This document shows positions 1 to 12,114 of a DNA stretch of 64,000 nt, in pieces. The stretch is from Chara braunii (lineage: Eukaryota > Streptophyta > Charophyceae > Charales > Characeae), in assembly GCA_003427395.1 (NCBI GenBank), contig BFEA01000108.1, positions 2,714,790 to 2,778,789 of the forward strand, written 5' to 3'. The notes beneath the pieces were generated by a model. That model worked only from the letters and a program-made list of their open reading frames with translations. It made no database searches and had not been told where the DNA came from. A program made the position numbers and the translations under genes. Position 1 is the stretch's first letter. Every line of letters starts with the position of its first letter.

Positions 1-40
1 CCCTCTCTCTCTCTCTCTCCCTCTCTCTCTCTCTCTCTCC
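1..40. repeat. (CT)n microsatellite at window start
   Basis: Pure CT dinucleotides with a few CC interruptions; the array is cut by the window edge so its length is unknown. Confidence 0.9.
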
Positions 41-831
41 CCTCCGCCAACTTCCCAAGTTCGCACCTGTGTCTCACGAGCGAAGAGAACGTTGATCGTC
101 AGCGAGCGAAGCGCCGAGGGGGCCGAACCGAATGAGTGGGCCGCCAACTCAAGACAAAGCAAATGAGCGGCCCGATAGAGTTCTCGGGAATCCGGTCGTC
201 AGATTCCCGAAAGTTCTATCGGGCCGTCAGCCCTCCCCTGAATCCGAAAACGCGGCCCCAAGATGCGAAAAGACGACTAAGTTCGAACAAACGGTGGCCT
301 CTGAAAACGCGCTTCTCCGTTTCGGCCCCCAAACCCGAAAAAACGGCAGAATTCAAAGAAATCACAAAAACGGGCCGCTCGTTTTTTTCACTCGGCAGTA
401 GCAACGCCCGTCACCGGTTCGGCCTGCCCCGGCGATCTCACGCGGTATCTGTCGGGCCCGCCTGCCGGTCCCACCGCGTTTCCCAACACTGGCGAGCGGG
501 CTCTCGCGGGAGCGTTACCCGAGACCCGCTATTCACTTAAAGATGTTAAGAATAAAAAAAGGCCTGAAAGGCTGTCCTGTCCAGATTGACAGGTAATTGA
601 ATTGGTTGGGCTTAAAGAATTAGCCCTTATAAAAAAAAAAGGAAAAAAAAGAAAAGAACAAAAAAAACGATAAAAAGAAACAATCCATATTCGACGTGCA
701 AAAAAAAAAAAAAATCCTCGGACGGGCATGCGCACGTGCAAGAGAGAGAGGCATCGAAATGCGGGAAATGAGAATCAATCTTGGCGGAAAATCTGTTCTC
801 GTTTTCCAAGTTGGAAAATGAGCGGGCGCCC

Positions 832-832
<1 letters not shown>
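41..832. other. Intergenic, no gene seen
   Basis: No coding frame here looks like a protein family. The first half is GC-rich and contains the hairpin at 169-225. From about 550 onward it turns A-rich, with oligo-A runs between 630 and 715. Nothing else supportable. Confidence 0.6.
169..225. repeat. Imperfect 24-bp inverted repeat (hairpin)
   Basis: Arms 169-192 and 202-225 are reverse complements with about three mismatches around a 9-nt loop; both arms contain GGCCCGATAGA and CGGGAATC. This could extrude as a cruciform or fold as an RNA hairpin. It may be a terminal or subterminal inverted repeat of an unrecognised element; no flanking duplication was seen. Confidence 0.75.

Positions 833-925
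<93 letters not shown>
833..925. repeat. Compound microsatellite (GT)n(GA)n
   Basis: About 20 GT units pass directly into about 26 GA units. Frames crossing it give poly Cys-Val or Arg-Glu and are not genes. Confidence 0.97.
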
Positions 926-927
<2 letters not shown>

Positions 928-999
928 CCGGAACCCAACCCCGCACCCCGCCCCCGCCCCCTGCAGCCCGACCCCGGACCCCGCATTTATGCGTTAGTA

Positions 1000-1045
1000 A
1001 TGTGCAAAATGGGAATGAATGTTCCCGATCTCCCATTTTGCACAT
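1000..1045. repeat. Perfect 15-bp inverted repeat
   Basis: ATGTGCAAAATGGGA at 1000-1014 is exactly reverse-complemented at 1031-1045. A smaller GGGAA/TTCCC pair lies inside. It sits between two GA-rich tracts. Function unknown. Confidence 0.85.
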
Positions 1046-2022
1046 GAGAAAAGCGCAGAGAGAGAGAGAAGCGCACAGAGAGAGAGAGCTGTTTCTCTCC
1101 TTTTTTTTTGAAACCGTCTTCTCCTAATCGGGGGACAGCTATATGTATCTTCTCTTACGTCACATATTTTACCTGGCTTTCTGCGGCCGTGTCATGGAAC
1201 GTATGTTTTTCCTTTCAGTACCTACCACTACTCCTACAGCTATACAGGGGACCCTTTTCTACCTCTCTCCGGTGAAGGGAAGTTACCTCTCTCGGTGGAG
1301 CGCGGCAACTGCATGTTTGCCCCTTTGCCCTAGCATTTAGGGTGCAGGGTTGGGGGCGCCAGTAAGGGCCCGGCTAACACAAGGACCGAGCATTTGCCAG
1401 TAACTGTGCCTCCCTTTTCATCTTCCCCCAGCATTTGCCAGTAGCTGTGCCTCCCTTTTCATCTTTCCCCACCCCCATCGAGTAACAGTAGAATCTCGTT
1501 ATTTTTCTACTTATTTTTTCTTTTTCTTTTTCTTTTTTCTTTTTCGTTCTTTTTTTCGTTTTCATAAAGGAACACATTCCCACTCCTGGTAGCTCTAGGC
1601 TCCGCAAGGCTCGGAATACCGGTAGCGGGAGGGTCGGACTTAATAGCTGGGAAAGGTACTGGTGGTTAATGAGTCGGTCTACAAACTGGGCTAGGACAGC
1701 TGGTGCCTCAATCCTGTTCTGTTTCCTTTTTCTTCCTTTTGAAATTGAAAAACGGTAAAAACCTGATCCCTAATACTCACCAGCAATCTAATGGCCATAA
1801 GAGATTCTCGTGGCTTATGATGCAGCGGAGGGTGAGCAAACAAAGATGTACAAAGAGATCAGCATCATGAACATCATTCATCTGCACACCTCACTTTCTC
1901 CCTTTGCCTGCTCTCATACTACCTCACTCATGCCCGAGTTCAGACCTATACCGGGCATTGCTGCAAGAGAGAGAGCGAGGGGGAGAAGACGGAAGTGAGT
2001 GAGCAAGTGCGTGTGCACGCAC

Positions 2023-2061
<39 letters not shown>

Positions 2062-2329
2062 ACCATGAACACAAAAAAACATGGGGGCATCCTTTATGTG
2101 CTTTGCTGGTTCGCCAACTTCCCTGTTCTGTTGCAAAGTTACCCTCTTTTGTTAAAACCTGTTCCAGCCCCAGCCATCCGCGTTGAAGAGTGTACCTGCC
2201 GTAGCTCTTGCAAGACAGCGGAGTCTGCATTGTCCCAACAATGCGGTGGGACCAGACCCTGAAACCGCTACTGGCTCCCAGGCTCTTGTTCCTAATAGGG
2301 TTTCACTGGGCCGTAAGAAATGGCAACCA
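1046..2329. other. Intergenic, short repeats only
   Basis: Holds a 41-bp tandem duplication (units starting at 1390 and 1431, nearly identical), a pyrimidine-rich run of TTTTTC-type units at 1500-1560, and a (GA)n array at about 2029-2058. No convincing coding sequence. Confidence 0.6.
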
Positions 2330-2595
2330 TCACGGGCCGCGGTTTTCCTAGCGCCAGCAGCCTTTTCGTAACAGGCATTTTGAGCCTTTCCATGACCCTG
2401 CGTTCACCAGTCTGCGTTTTCTTAAGGCCCGTGATTTGCCTACTGCCAGCAGCCTTCTTGTGACAGACAAGCCTTTCCATGACCCCGTGTTAACCGGTGT
2501 GCGGTTTTCCAAAGCCCGTGATTTGCCTGGTGCCAGCAGCCTTTTGTGACAGACACTTTGAGCCTTCCCATGACCCCGGGTGTGGCATTTTTTCA
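2330..2595. repeat. Minisatellite, about 3 units of about 87 bp
   Basis: Three diverged units share GCCAGCAGCCTT and CCATGACCC. Unit 2 starts about 2427 and unit 3 about 2514. The short minus-strand open frame across it merely reflects the repetition. Confidence 0.8.
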
Positions 2596-2599
2596 AAGG

Positions 2600-3915
2600 C
2601 TAGAATGCCAATTGGTGGTTTGGCGGTAACGAGAAGCGAAGTAACAAAACCCTAAGCTCCCCACCCTGCGAATTCGACCGTAAAAATACCTGCCTCGACA
2701 AAAGATGGGAAGGAAGGCACATCTGGCAAAACTTTATGACAAGCAAAGAAAGCCAACCATTTGCTCGTGCAATCGATTTTGTCAAACCGGTACTTCTGCG
2801 GCAGTACCCAACAGCCAGCCATTTTTGCCAGCCATTTACCCTATGCAGCCAGTGTTTTCAGCGAAGTTTTGGAGCAGCAGATTCTGAAGTCGTTGATGCT
2901 CTAATGACCCGACCTTTGATCATGGCTCACCTGTATGATGTCTGTGTATAACCACCTAGCCTTACCTCCACGACTTTTATGTTCCAGAACGTGTTTCTTT
3001 GAAATGATGGCAAGTCCTCACCAGACCTCAGCATCCCGAGGTTTTGAAACCACCCTCATAACTTGAATTTTCCGTAGCGAGATTCTTCATACTACAGTAG
3101 TACAGACATCATATCAGCGACTGCTGATGGGGCCTTTGTTCTACTCCTGCAAACAGCCATATTTTTATCCCTGTTCCAAAGTGCGCATAGATCTAATGAT
3201 GATAAATTTCCGTTGTGAATCAGATCCCATCCATACATGCCAGCTTCCTCCAACGTGCAAGCACCGCAAATCCCAGTAAGGGTCAATTGTATCATGGCCA
3301 CGTGAAAAGAACATTGTGCACCTGTCCATGACTGTTTCCTAGTTTGCCCTTCTTATGGAGGAGCAATTTCATTAAACTCGCAGTGGGAACACAGACTATC
3401 ACATGCAGGTCCAGGCAAAACTGTAGCAGCAAAACCTGGACATCTGGCAGATGATATTTGGACTATGACCCTAACAGGGTTGCAGCTTCATGCACATCAT
3501 CACATGTACAGGATGGTATCGTAGAGGCATATTGGCGTTACTCGAATTAATTTCGTTCATAATTTCATTCATTTGCATTAATCGTTCTTACTACTACTAA
3601 GTTGAAGTAGAATCTATAACAACGACACCAAATGACAAACAGATGGCCACATGAAATGGACCTCACTGTTGACTGGTCCTCGTTAATCCCAGGACTTTCC
3701 ACGCTTCTGAAGGAGCCTGGCATTATTAAAATTTCTAAAGTCTACTAAAACAACAGCTCACACAAGCCCAAGTTGACGAAGGCAACTTCCAAGGCTCCGG
3801 AGCCTCCAACTGAGCGTTTCATAATGGCCTTCTGCGTTCCATTATCAGCCCAGGCCCGTATCGAAAACCGCATAAACTGATAAGAGCCCCAGTTTGTTTA
3901 GTGAATACGGAAGTA
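2600..3915. other. Intergenic, no gene seen
   Basis: Mixed-composition sequence with only short open frames (up to about 70 codons), no recognisable motif and no credible splice-site pair. Nothing supported. Confidence 0.5.
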
Positions 3916-4285
3916 GCATGTGCACACTAATGAGAAGTTTTTGTCCACAGAAAGTGTATTTGCTTCCCTATTAACGGAAATCCTTCCAGGACTGTCCTAA
4001 AGTTTCTGGAGTGTTCTAGATGTGTCTAATGCGGCCCTATTTAGAACAAATGAAGACTGAGCTTGTCAGGCTTCTTCATAACGCACAAGAAGCTTTAGCA
4101 TGCGCACACTAACGAGAAGCTTTTTGTTCACAGGAGTGTATTTTCTACCCAAGTTATTAACGGAAATACTTCTGGAACTGTCCTAGAGTTTCTAGAGTTT
4201 TCTCGATGTGCCTAATGCGACCGTATTTAGAACAAACGAAGACTTAGCTTGTCAGGCTTCTTTATACCAAACAAGAAGCTTTTTG
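3916..4285. repeat. Tandem duplication, period 182 bp
   Basis: The block starting GCATGTGCACACTAATGAG at 3916 recurs at 4098. Both copies carry the same order of blocks (ACGGAAAT, ACTGTCCTA, TTTAGAACAAA, CTTGTCAGGCTTCTT). Identity is high but with scattered substitutions, so it is not an assembly echo. Confidence 0.85.
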
Positions 4286-4299
4286 TTCACAGAATTGCA

Positions 4300-5889
4300 T
4301 TCGCTCACCCCACATAAGCACACACACACTGCGTATGTGCATGCAGGTTATTCTTTGCATGCATCATTATTGCGAGGAGCGAGTCCTCACATGGGCCGCT
4401 TGGCTGCGGCTTGCCACTGCCTAACGGCCCCCCCATCAAGTACGGCGCCCACCCTAAGTGAAGGCGGGCCTCAATTCCACATGGGGTCCCACTTTTGTCA
4501 TTTCTGCATTGTCGGGTGCCAGACAGCTCCACGTGCCAGTTGGCTGCGAAGGCCCTGCACGTGAGCATCAGAATCTTCCAAGAGCCTTCCAGGCTTTTCT
4601 ATGCCTGGACGTGCAATCCAGCCTCTCGGCCAATCAGCAAGCAGGGTCACAGTCTACGTGGGTAGTTGGGAGCGCCTTACTGTCGCGGGCCCAGGCCACT
4701 GTCTGACCGGGCCTGGGCACAGACACTCTAGCCCAACGTGAAGCTACTGTGCACGTGCACACCAGGCCCAAGTGGCCAGAGGCAAGGCTGCACTTCCCAT
4801 ATAGATGAGTGCCCTGCCCAGGCTGAAGACATTTCTGGCTGGCAAGCAGACGCGGACGCACTGCTGCATTGCAAGGCAAGTGCTGACGCCCTGGGCTGGC
4901 CAGGGGCATACGCCGGGCGTTAGCGGTGAGAGAGGGCGCTGCGGTGGTAGCGGGCGCACGGCAGCCATACGCAGGCTGCTGGGGCGCACAGGCAGGTGAT
5001 AGCGATGGTGGTCTTGGGGTAAGTGCATGCTGTGGGAGGACAGGGGGTGATGAGCAGACTAGAGAGACACATACCTGGTGTATGCTGGCAGTCTGGATTC
5101 GCAATGTCGTCACGTACATTGGTCTCCAGCTTCAAAGTGAATCCTGTTGCATGAACGTAGAGTAGGCTAACCTAAGCTGGGTGGTATAGGTTCGGCACTG
5201 TGTGCCACTCAGGGAGAGCGACAATGGATACTGTGTTGATGTGGAGAGAGAGTGCCGATGTTAGTATTGCACTTATTGGGCTTGTATCTCGGTGCATTAT
5301 GCTTTCTGATTGGTTCTCAACTATCAGGCCTACAGCGTGATTTTGCAATTTGGATTTGTCTATCGCTCTCACTCATATTCCTTATGTAATATATACCCGC
5401 TTTCCTCATAATCATGCTTCCTGTCGTTTTGAGTAAACATGGTCAATTGTCAAATACTTGGCATTATCACAGAAAGATTCTGATCATTCCGGCATGTTCT
5501 CTACAGAGCTCCTATCCCTTCGTCATTTTCTGAGATGGATTATATTTTACACCATTGCAAGGCCACAATGCTTGAATTTGGACTGAGGGTCGATGTGCCC
5601 TAAGATCCATCAGTGCAGGCTGGGCCAATGTGACGGAGAAGAGGACCAGCCAAGCCCGCAAGGTCCCATCCACTGATATCATCCAGGCAATTCTGGATAC
5701 TTCCAGACCACTACTTCTCCAGGTACGTCTGAACTCGTCCACACTCTGGCATCAAGACAGGCAGTCGGCAACATTCAGTCTGTTGGCTGTTAGCTGTGAC
5801 GTTCTGTAGTAATGCCAAGGACATAGTACCAGCTGGTGGAGAGCAGACTAGCCAATCATAGATGGGCCCACAGAGAAAGAGATCATGTG
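4300..5889. other. GC-rich repeat-like block, no gene supported
   Basis: About 4400-5130 is GC-rich with open frames on both strands, which is composition rather than coding. Its order of short motifs resembles the block at about 27,400-28,330 (a GGTGGTCTT..GGG box, then ACATACCT, then a TGTTGA..GGAGAGAG box). The two may be old copies of one dispersed repeat. Confidence 0.35.
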
Positions 5890-5890
5890 N

Positions 5891-5964
<74 letters not shown>
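5890..5964. repeat. Assembly gap (one N) followed by (AG)37
   Basis: A single N at 5890 is followed by an uninterrupted AG array to 5964. The N marks an unresolved join, so the adjacency of sequence on either side is not proven. Confidence 0.97.
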
Positions 5965-5966
<2 letters not shown>

Positions 5967-6000
5967 TTCGGCATGGGACCTAGAGTCACACACTCTTCAG

Positions 6001-6162
6001 TAGGTACTTTATATCTAATCTTTGGTGCAATTGCTGGAGTAATGGGCACATGCTTCTCTGTACTAACTCGCATGGAATTAGCACAGCCAGGAAATCAAAT
6101 CCTTGGTGGAAATCATCAACTTTATAATGTGTTAATAACAGCTCACACTTTCTTAATGATCT
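6001..6162 (+). pseudogene. cox1: NUMT: fragment of mitochondrial cox1
   Basis: The frame from 6001 reads as the N-terminal region of cytochrome c oxidase subunit I, the haem-copper catalytic subunit of complex IV in the inner mitochondrial membrane. It contains [30 protein letters not shown] and [12 protein letters not shown]. About 54 codons are present out of roughly 520 in a complete subunit. The first about 15 residues of the usual N-terminus are absent, and homology stops just after FLMI. The sequence has Thr where Ile is usual before RMEL, and HTF where HAF is usual; the first would be reversed by a C-to-T change, the second would not. No intron or mitochondrial neighbour is visible. 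It is a nuclear transfer fragment, or a misjoin, because it lies 36 bp after an AG array that starts at a gap. Confidence 0.88.
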
Positions 6163-7107
6163 GTGCGCTGTTATGCTAGATGTTTGCAACCACACCACTG
6201 TAACAATGTGGTGAATATTGGTGGCAACAAGTAAAGTAGGCTCGCGTCACTAGAAGTCATCGTTTCTGTCTGGTGTTCTCTGTCGTTATCTTTATCGCAC
6301 TATCGTTCTTGTTTAGGTGCCACCGGGAAGGGACAGGAGACAGTCGGTTCTTAGTCACTGAAATTTTGTGGTGGGCGAGTTGGAAGTTCCGGTTTCCGTG
6401 ACTGTTTCTGTACATTCATGTGATGGTTCTCAGAGTTCAAATTTCGTTCTTGAACATTGGGTTGTCATTGGCTCATTGGCTCAAAGAACACTCCGTCCAA
6501 CTAGACTAACTCTTGGAGTTTATTTTAGTTTTGCGAGTATGCGTTAGGTACTGGCTAAATTTTGTACACCCTAAATCCGTCGACCTGTGTGTTTTGATCT
6601 GAAGTACTTCCCAGTTCCAATTGGCAGTAGCAACTTTCTTTTTCCAAGAAAAGAGGGGGGAAAGAATACTCCTTCGATAAATGGATCCTTGACGGGGTCA
6701 CTTGGCAGTTGCATGATTGAATTCAGTTGTCTAACCCAGTTGCTCAACATCAAGGTCTACTTTGGGAATCAGGTTTAGAAGCCTTCCTTAAAGCACCAGT
6801 ACAGCATAGATAGGCCTGCAGGTGTCAGCGTAGAACCCGCACCACTTCAGACCGCATTTTTTTTTTTCCAACGGCGCCCAATTCCGCCCAGCCCCTCCAA
6901 GTTTAGTTTGTGGCGACAAAAACTTTCTGCAAGGCTGGGGCTGTGTACTGGCGGTTTAAGAGTTGGAAGGACGTGCTCCCAGATGGATTGTGCCTGATTG
7001 AGAAACTGGCTTGGGGAAAGCCACACTGATGACCACATGGTCCATTCAGGGAGCGAAAAAAATAGTACGGCAAAACTTGGATAACATTCACAATCACTTG
7101 TGCATCT
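6163..7107. other. Intergenic, no gene seen
   Basis: Only short unrelated open frames. The match to cox1 ends abruptly at its left edge. Nothing else recognised. Confidence 0.5.
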
Positions 7108-7377
7108 GGTGGCCATTGCATGTTTGCCTGGCAAGCCGTTGGTTCTGTGTTCGATTCTCGGATTGGACATGCATTTTACCCAACAGACATGAGAAGACGA
7201 GGCCTAGTCCTTGCAACTAACCATTCATCCTGAGGACGGCCAGGTGGCCATTGCATGTTTGCCTGGCAAGCCATTGGTTCTGTGTCCGATTCTCGGATTG
7301 GACATGCATTGCAGCCAACAGACATGAGAAGAGGCCTAGTCCTTGCAACTAACTATTCATCCTGAGGACGGCCAAAA
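7108..7377. repeat. Tandem duplication, period 135 bp
   Basis: Two near-identical units start at 7108 and 7243 and share GGTGGCCATTGCATGTTTGC and CATCCTGAGGACGGCC. Each contains GTGTTCGATTCTC (or GTGTCCGATTCTC), reminiscent of a tRNA T-loop/B-box, but I cannot fold a full tRNA. Confidence 0.88.
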
Positions 7378-7719
7378 CACGGTCCTCATAGTCCGAGCAC
7401 AGCATTATGCTACTGGAGCACGAAGAAATATAATTAAACCAATTCAAAAAATTATTATATGGACCGGAGAGTTCCTACGACTGCGCTGCAATTCATCCTT
7501 GGCTACTTCCTTCCCCCAACATACACCACCCCCCGCAAGTGACTACAATGCACTGGAAAGATCATAGCTTGTACACGTTCACGATCGATGCGAATCGTAT
7601 TCAGGGAGGAGAGTAGGCCACTAAGATCCACTTGTTCGTAGAGTGCTACATGTCGAACTATGCTACTGGCAGTCTAACACATTTGTATCCAAGGAAGACA
7701 AGGCTGATCGCTAATGCAA

Positions 7720-8210
7720 ATTCCTTCTAGTTTTACTGGATAAGGCTTGGGAAGTGGAGGGGCTCACGCGGCACAAAAGCCTGCTACCAGTGCTTCAAGC
7801 CAGTGATAGAAAGTCTGAAAGTGGGATAAACCAGGTGATTTTTCTTTTATATGTACTCTATGCATCTGCACATGCGATGAATGTCCACGAGTTCTGGGCA
7901 AGGTTGTATCAATGACATTGTAAAGTTCTCCTGAGATATGGTGGTGGCCCTGGTGGGAGAGGGGGCATACTTTGTACATACCGCTAAGGGATCGCACTAA
8001 AGACTTTTCTGTATGCATCTAACCGGAATTCTACGGTGACCTGGATGTATCTGACTGCAATTACGTCCAGAGCTTAGTGCAAAAAGTCCTCATGTGAGTA
8101 TGCTCTAATACATATTCCTTCTAGTATAAGACAAGGTGGCGGGGTTCATAAGGGACAAAAAGTCTGCTGCCAATGCTAAATGCCATCCGTGGAAAGTAAA
8201 GCAGAGAGTT
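7720..8210. repeat. Diverged duplication about 390 bp apart
   Basis: ATTCCTTCTAGT..AAGG followed by CACAAAAGCCTGCTACCA near 7724-7790 recurs in altered form near 8115-8180. Copies are clearly diverged. An oligo-T run (about 8211-8235) follows the second. Confidence 0.55.
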
Positions 8211-8235
8211 TTTTTTTTGTTTTTTTTTTTTTGTT

Positions 8236-9171
8236 TTGCCTTGAGCCATCATGATAGAACTGACCGGCCCCAGGTATTTCAGAATGATTTAGGATTTAGG
8301 TCATCTGATTGTATCTGGACTCAAACTTGGGTCTGTATTTGCATGCACAGTTCATGGGCACCGATTGAGATAGGCTCGTCAGTAGAGCCGAACGTTTTTC
8401 ACTCGTACATTTGTGAGTTCTTTGCAAGGTGGTGTCATTTCATTCGTGAGTTCTCTGCAGGGTGGGTTTCACTGCGAAGATATCTTGAGAAATGATGGGG
8501 CCATAGTTTATAATTTGCATTCGTATTGACATGTAGCCAGTTACTGACAGATTAAAGGCTACAAAACGGGATCCTTGAATCTGGAAAGCAAAAAACTAGC
8601 CCTGACAGAATGCACACCCAAACGTGCATTCTGACAGGGTACGAGTTGTTACGACATAATACTAGCCCTTCACCGGGATTGGAATAATAGATGGCAACAA
8701 ACAACCCCTGTATCACAATCTGCCCCTGGTATGAGATCCTGAATAGGACAGGCCCTGCCGGTGCAATGTCTGTGCTCACAAAGCATAAATCTGGTCACAA
8801 ATTTGGCTATGTCCACCCTGACTTTGCAGCAGCATTGCACCATTAAGCCACCAGAACATTTCCCAACCATTTTTCCAGCGGCGTGCATGCTGCCACATCG
8901 AGCGGGAAGTGCCAGGGCGCCGTTTCACAGCACATCCATCCAGGCAAAACAGGTCGCATGCAAGGCCTGTTTTGAACGAATGGATGTCCAGTGAAATGGC
9001 GCTCCCGTACTTCCCACCCAATGCACACCGCGTCATCAAAAAAAAGGCTGGGAAATGTACTGGTGGTTTGAAATAGTGAATTTGTCAGTTTTATGATTTT
9101 CTTTTTCAACCATCGGCAGGGGGCTCAGCCTTTCGGAAACACCCCAACAGTTTAACACAGCGCCACGGAAA
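8236..9171. other. Intergenic, no gene seen
   Basis: Overlapping short frames on both strands with no recognised domain. Nothing supported. Confidence 0.45.
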
Positions 9172-9257
9172 GGCTCAGAATGCCCGTTGGGAACAGACTA
9201 GCGGCTCCATGCAAAACGTGTGAGGCTCAGAATGCCCGTTGGGAACAGGCTAGCGGC
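9172..9257. repeat. 50-bp tandem duplication
   Basis: GGCTCAGAATGCCCGTTGGG at 9172 recurs at about 9222, each followed by AACAG(A/G)CTAGCGGCTCC. Confidence 0.85.
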
Positions 9258-9876
9258 TCCCGTGACAGTTACCGTTTCTTATTGTCGGGCAAAAAAAAGT
9301 TTAAAAGAAAACGAGGCTCGGCTTTGGTGCATTGAGCCTCCAGTGGACTTGAGCCTCCTTTCCCGAACATGGATTTTTGCCTGGTCCTAAGAAATCCAAG
9401 CCATCATTGTGAATGATTCACCCTAGTTTGCCAGCCTCTTTCCAATGCGGACACCAAGCCTTTACGCGGTCCCGTGTCAGCTGGACGGGGTTTCCCCAAT
9501 GGCTGGGCCATCCACTGGCTGTTTACGTGCAGGAAAAATCGAGTATGGCGTTATCCCACATGTTTCCCTGCTCTGCTTTGCTCTCCTCTGAAAGCAACTG
9601 GCAGATGGTTGCACAGCAGGAAGGTACCTTCTTACCTCCCCCCAGTTCATTTTCGGAAAGAAGGGGAAACCTTCTTCACAAAAAAAGGGCATGCTCGATT
9701 TTCTGCAATCAAAGTTGTCTCAAATTTAATGATGTCGCTGTGTTCAGTCGAACTCCAGTGGTGCCTACCCATAAGCCAAGGGTAGGATCTTATACGCAGC
9801 AGCCGTGTCAGCAGACCGAGTTCGACTTCAACTTGACCTCTCAAACTGCAGCCCTCACTCTCCTACATGCTTTGCA

Positions 9877-10017
9877 AAGCTACTGGTCTAGCACCAATAC
9901 ATAGATATATGTCCAGCATTACCACTTGTCATTCACTCTTCTCCTGNAAGCTACTGGTCTAGCACCAATACATAGATATATGTCCAGCATTACCACTTGT
10001 CATTCACTCTTCTCCTG
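9877..10017. repeat. Identical 70-bp copies flanking a one-N gap
   Basis: Bases 9877-9946 and 9948-10017 are identical and separated only by N at 9947. This is the signature of two contig ends that overlap but were not merged, so one copy is probably artefactual. Confidence 0.93.
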
Positions 10018-12114
10018 GGGGGAGCATCCACCACCGTTGTTTCCTGTAGAGAAGTCGCTAATCTCGTGTGGGGTTCTGCACACTCGCCAACTTTTTTTTT
10101 TAGGATTGTATCCCCTGCTTCGTGTAGTGTCTTACCAACTTCATGCAGTGTGTCGTTTGCACGGGCATCTCGCCAATTTCCAAAATTGGGAAGGGGGGAG
10201 GGGGGAGGAAGGGGTGCACACCAACATGTAAGGATCCTTGGCATAGTCAGAGCACTCACCAGACCTCAACTTCATTTAATCATATCCTTCCTTTGTTTTT
10301 ATTTCTTAAATCCTCTTTTGTTTGGCAGAGTGCAAGTGTTCTGGTGAGCATTGTGTCCTCTTAGAAGTCCAGAGATTTTGCCTATCCAATAGTATATCCT
10401 GGGTCGATGTCCCACTAGCAAAGCGGATTGGATTGGAGGCTAAGAGGCTTGAATCTAGACACGTTTGTGGAAGGTGCGGAAAATCGTTATTGATCTGCTT
10501 TCTGCATCTCTGCTAGAACCCGTCCAGATTCAGTCGCTTGATCCAATCCTCTTCGAAATCAGGACCTTGCTCCTGGGCTAGTAAATGAGTTACCAGATCC
10601 GTAAATGCTTGCCTCAAATTCATAACGTGTGTTCTTTTTTTGCCTGATTTCAACAAGTTGTTAGTTGGTTCGAGCTACTGAATATTAGTGTGAATAAGCA
10701 TACAGAACAGAATTTCAATTTCCAAACAAAATACAGTAAAGACGAAGTACCCAGTGGTGTTTGCACAACATGGCGAGGAGAGCAGTGTTTATACAAATTT
10801 ATTTTATTCTAAGGGATGCTGGACCCAGTTTCGACCATTTCACACTCATCATGCATAGATCGGAGCCATCCGCCAACAGGTCTCATCACCAGGGGCGAGG
10901 TCCCATTAGCAGTCGGATAGGAGTGTGGCTGATCCAGTGTGGCACTGAGTGGCAGCGGGCTGACAGGTTCATTACAATTTTTTGGGCTGAGAAAACAGGA
11001 GAGAGGCAAAAGAACAAAAAAGAAACAGAGACCTCCCACCGGAAATCACGGCAGAGTGCTTCCCAGCCATAGATCACAAATAATCTCATGGTGGTGGTTG
11101 CATCAACAGTGAACAAAGTAACAGCCACATTTTCTGGAATAAACTCGACTTCTGTCGGCAGTGATCCTGACACCCTCCATATACTCCGTGATTGAAGGAG
11201 GGCTCCACCCAATGAGATAATTGCACAACAGCAAGTAAAATACTGAAAATCTTCTATCCAGTGGGCCTATGGCCGACCCCACCCTCTTTTGGGGTTTGCC
11301 ACACCCCCAACCGATTGAAAAAATTATGGCGGGAAGCTTTCTTTGCATGGGCATGCCCGGTGTAAGGAGGGGAACAAAGATCTCCTTACTCTTTCGGGTA
11401 ATACAGGTGAAGTACTGATCGTGGGATCATGACTACTGCACGGCAGGATTTGGGTCACTCAACTGCTCCACAAACTCGTTTCTATCCTATCCCGTTACTA
11501 GTGGGACCTCACCCCAGGATACTCGTATCATCTCGCTGGCGAGTTCCTAGTGTGGGCATCAGACCAGAGATGAAAAGATAGCCAACAGGGTCTGGGTGGC
11601 AACATTGAGCAGAGACACTCATTTGGTTGAGGGCAATCGCTTGCGAGCAGCCGTACTTTTTTGTGGTTTCCTCCCGATAACCTACTTGTCCCAATGTATG
11701 ACATTCACTTAGAAATCTAAGCCAAGGACTCGAGTACTTCGTACCTTCCACGCTGTTCCAGCACATCATGAGATTACGAGGCTCAATTTCGAACCTCAGG
11801 ATGCTTTTTGGACCCTATCTTTAGTTGATTTGATTATATACGTTTTGTGAAAGTCATGTATTTTGAAACACCTAAAAGTTCTAAAACATGGATTTATGGA
11901 TTTTCTATAAATCAATGGATCATGAAAATTCTTTATTGCTTGCTATTACTCTCTTTTCTATAACTTCTTTTTTCTTATATCCTTCTCCTTTATTTGGTGT
12001 CGAAGGGGACGGAACATAGAGGCGGTCTGCTATGCTCTATCAATCTCCTAGCACTACAGAAGCATAGGGTGCATGCTGGCTATGGAAAGCAGTCTGCTGG
12101 TAGGGTAGATTGTT
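10018..12114. other. Intergenic, no gene supported
   Basis: Moderately long stretch without recognisable protein motifs. Minus-strand frames between about 10,890 and 11,350 look slightly protein-like but lack splice-site support or a known domain. From about 11,820 the sequence turns AT-rich. Confidence 0.45.

Noticed and set aside
620-1127. Long frames on both strands across the GT/GA array
   Set aside because: They are dinucleotide repeats read as Cys-Val, Arg-Glu or Ser-Leu; no real gene.
4634-5119. 161-codon minus frame rich in Pro, Ala, Thr
   Set aside because: Open on both strands because of GC composition; no domain, start context or splice evidence.
7108-7377. tRNA genes in the 135-bp repeats
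   Set aside because: Only a weak T-loop-like string; the acceptor and D arms do not pair.
7343-7567. Frame with IIKPIQKIIIW as a possible organelle gene piece
   Set aside because: No family could be named and no neighbouring organelle sequence was seen.
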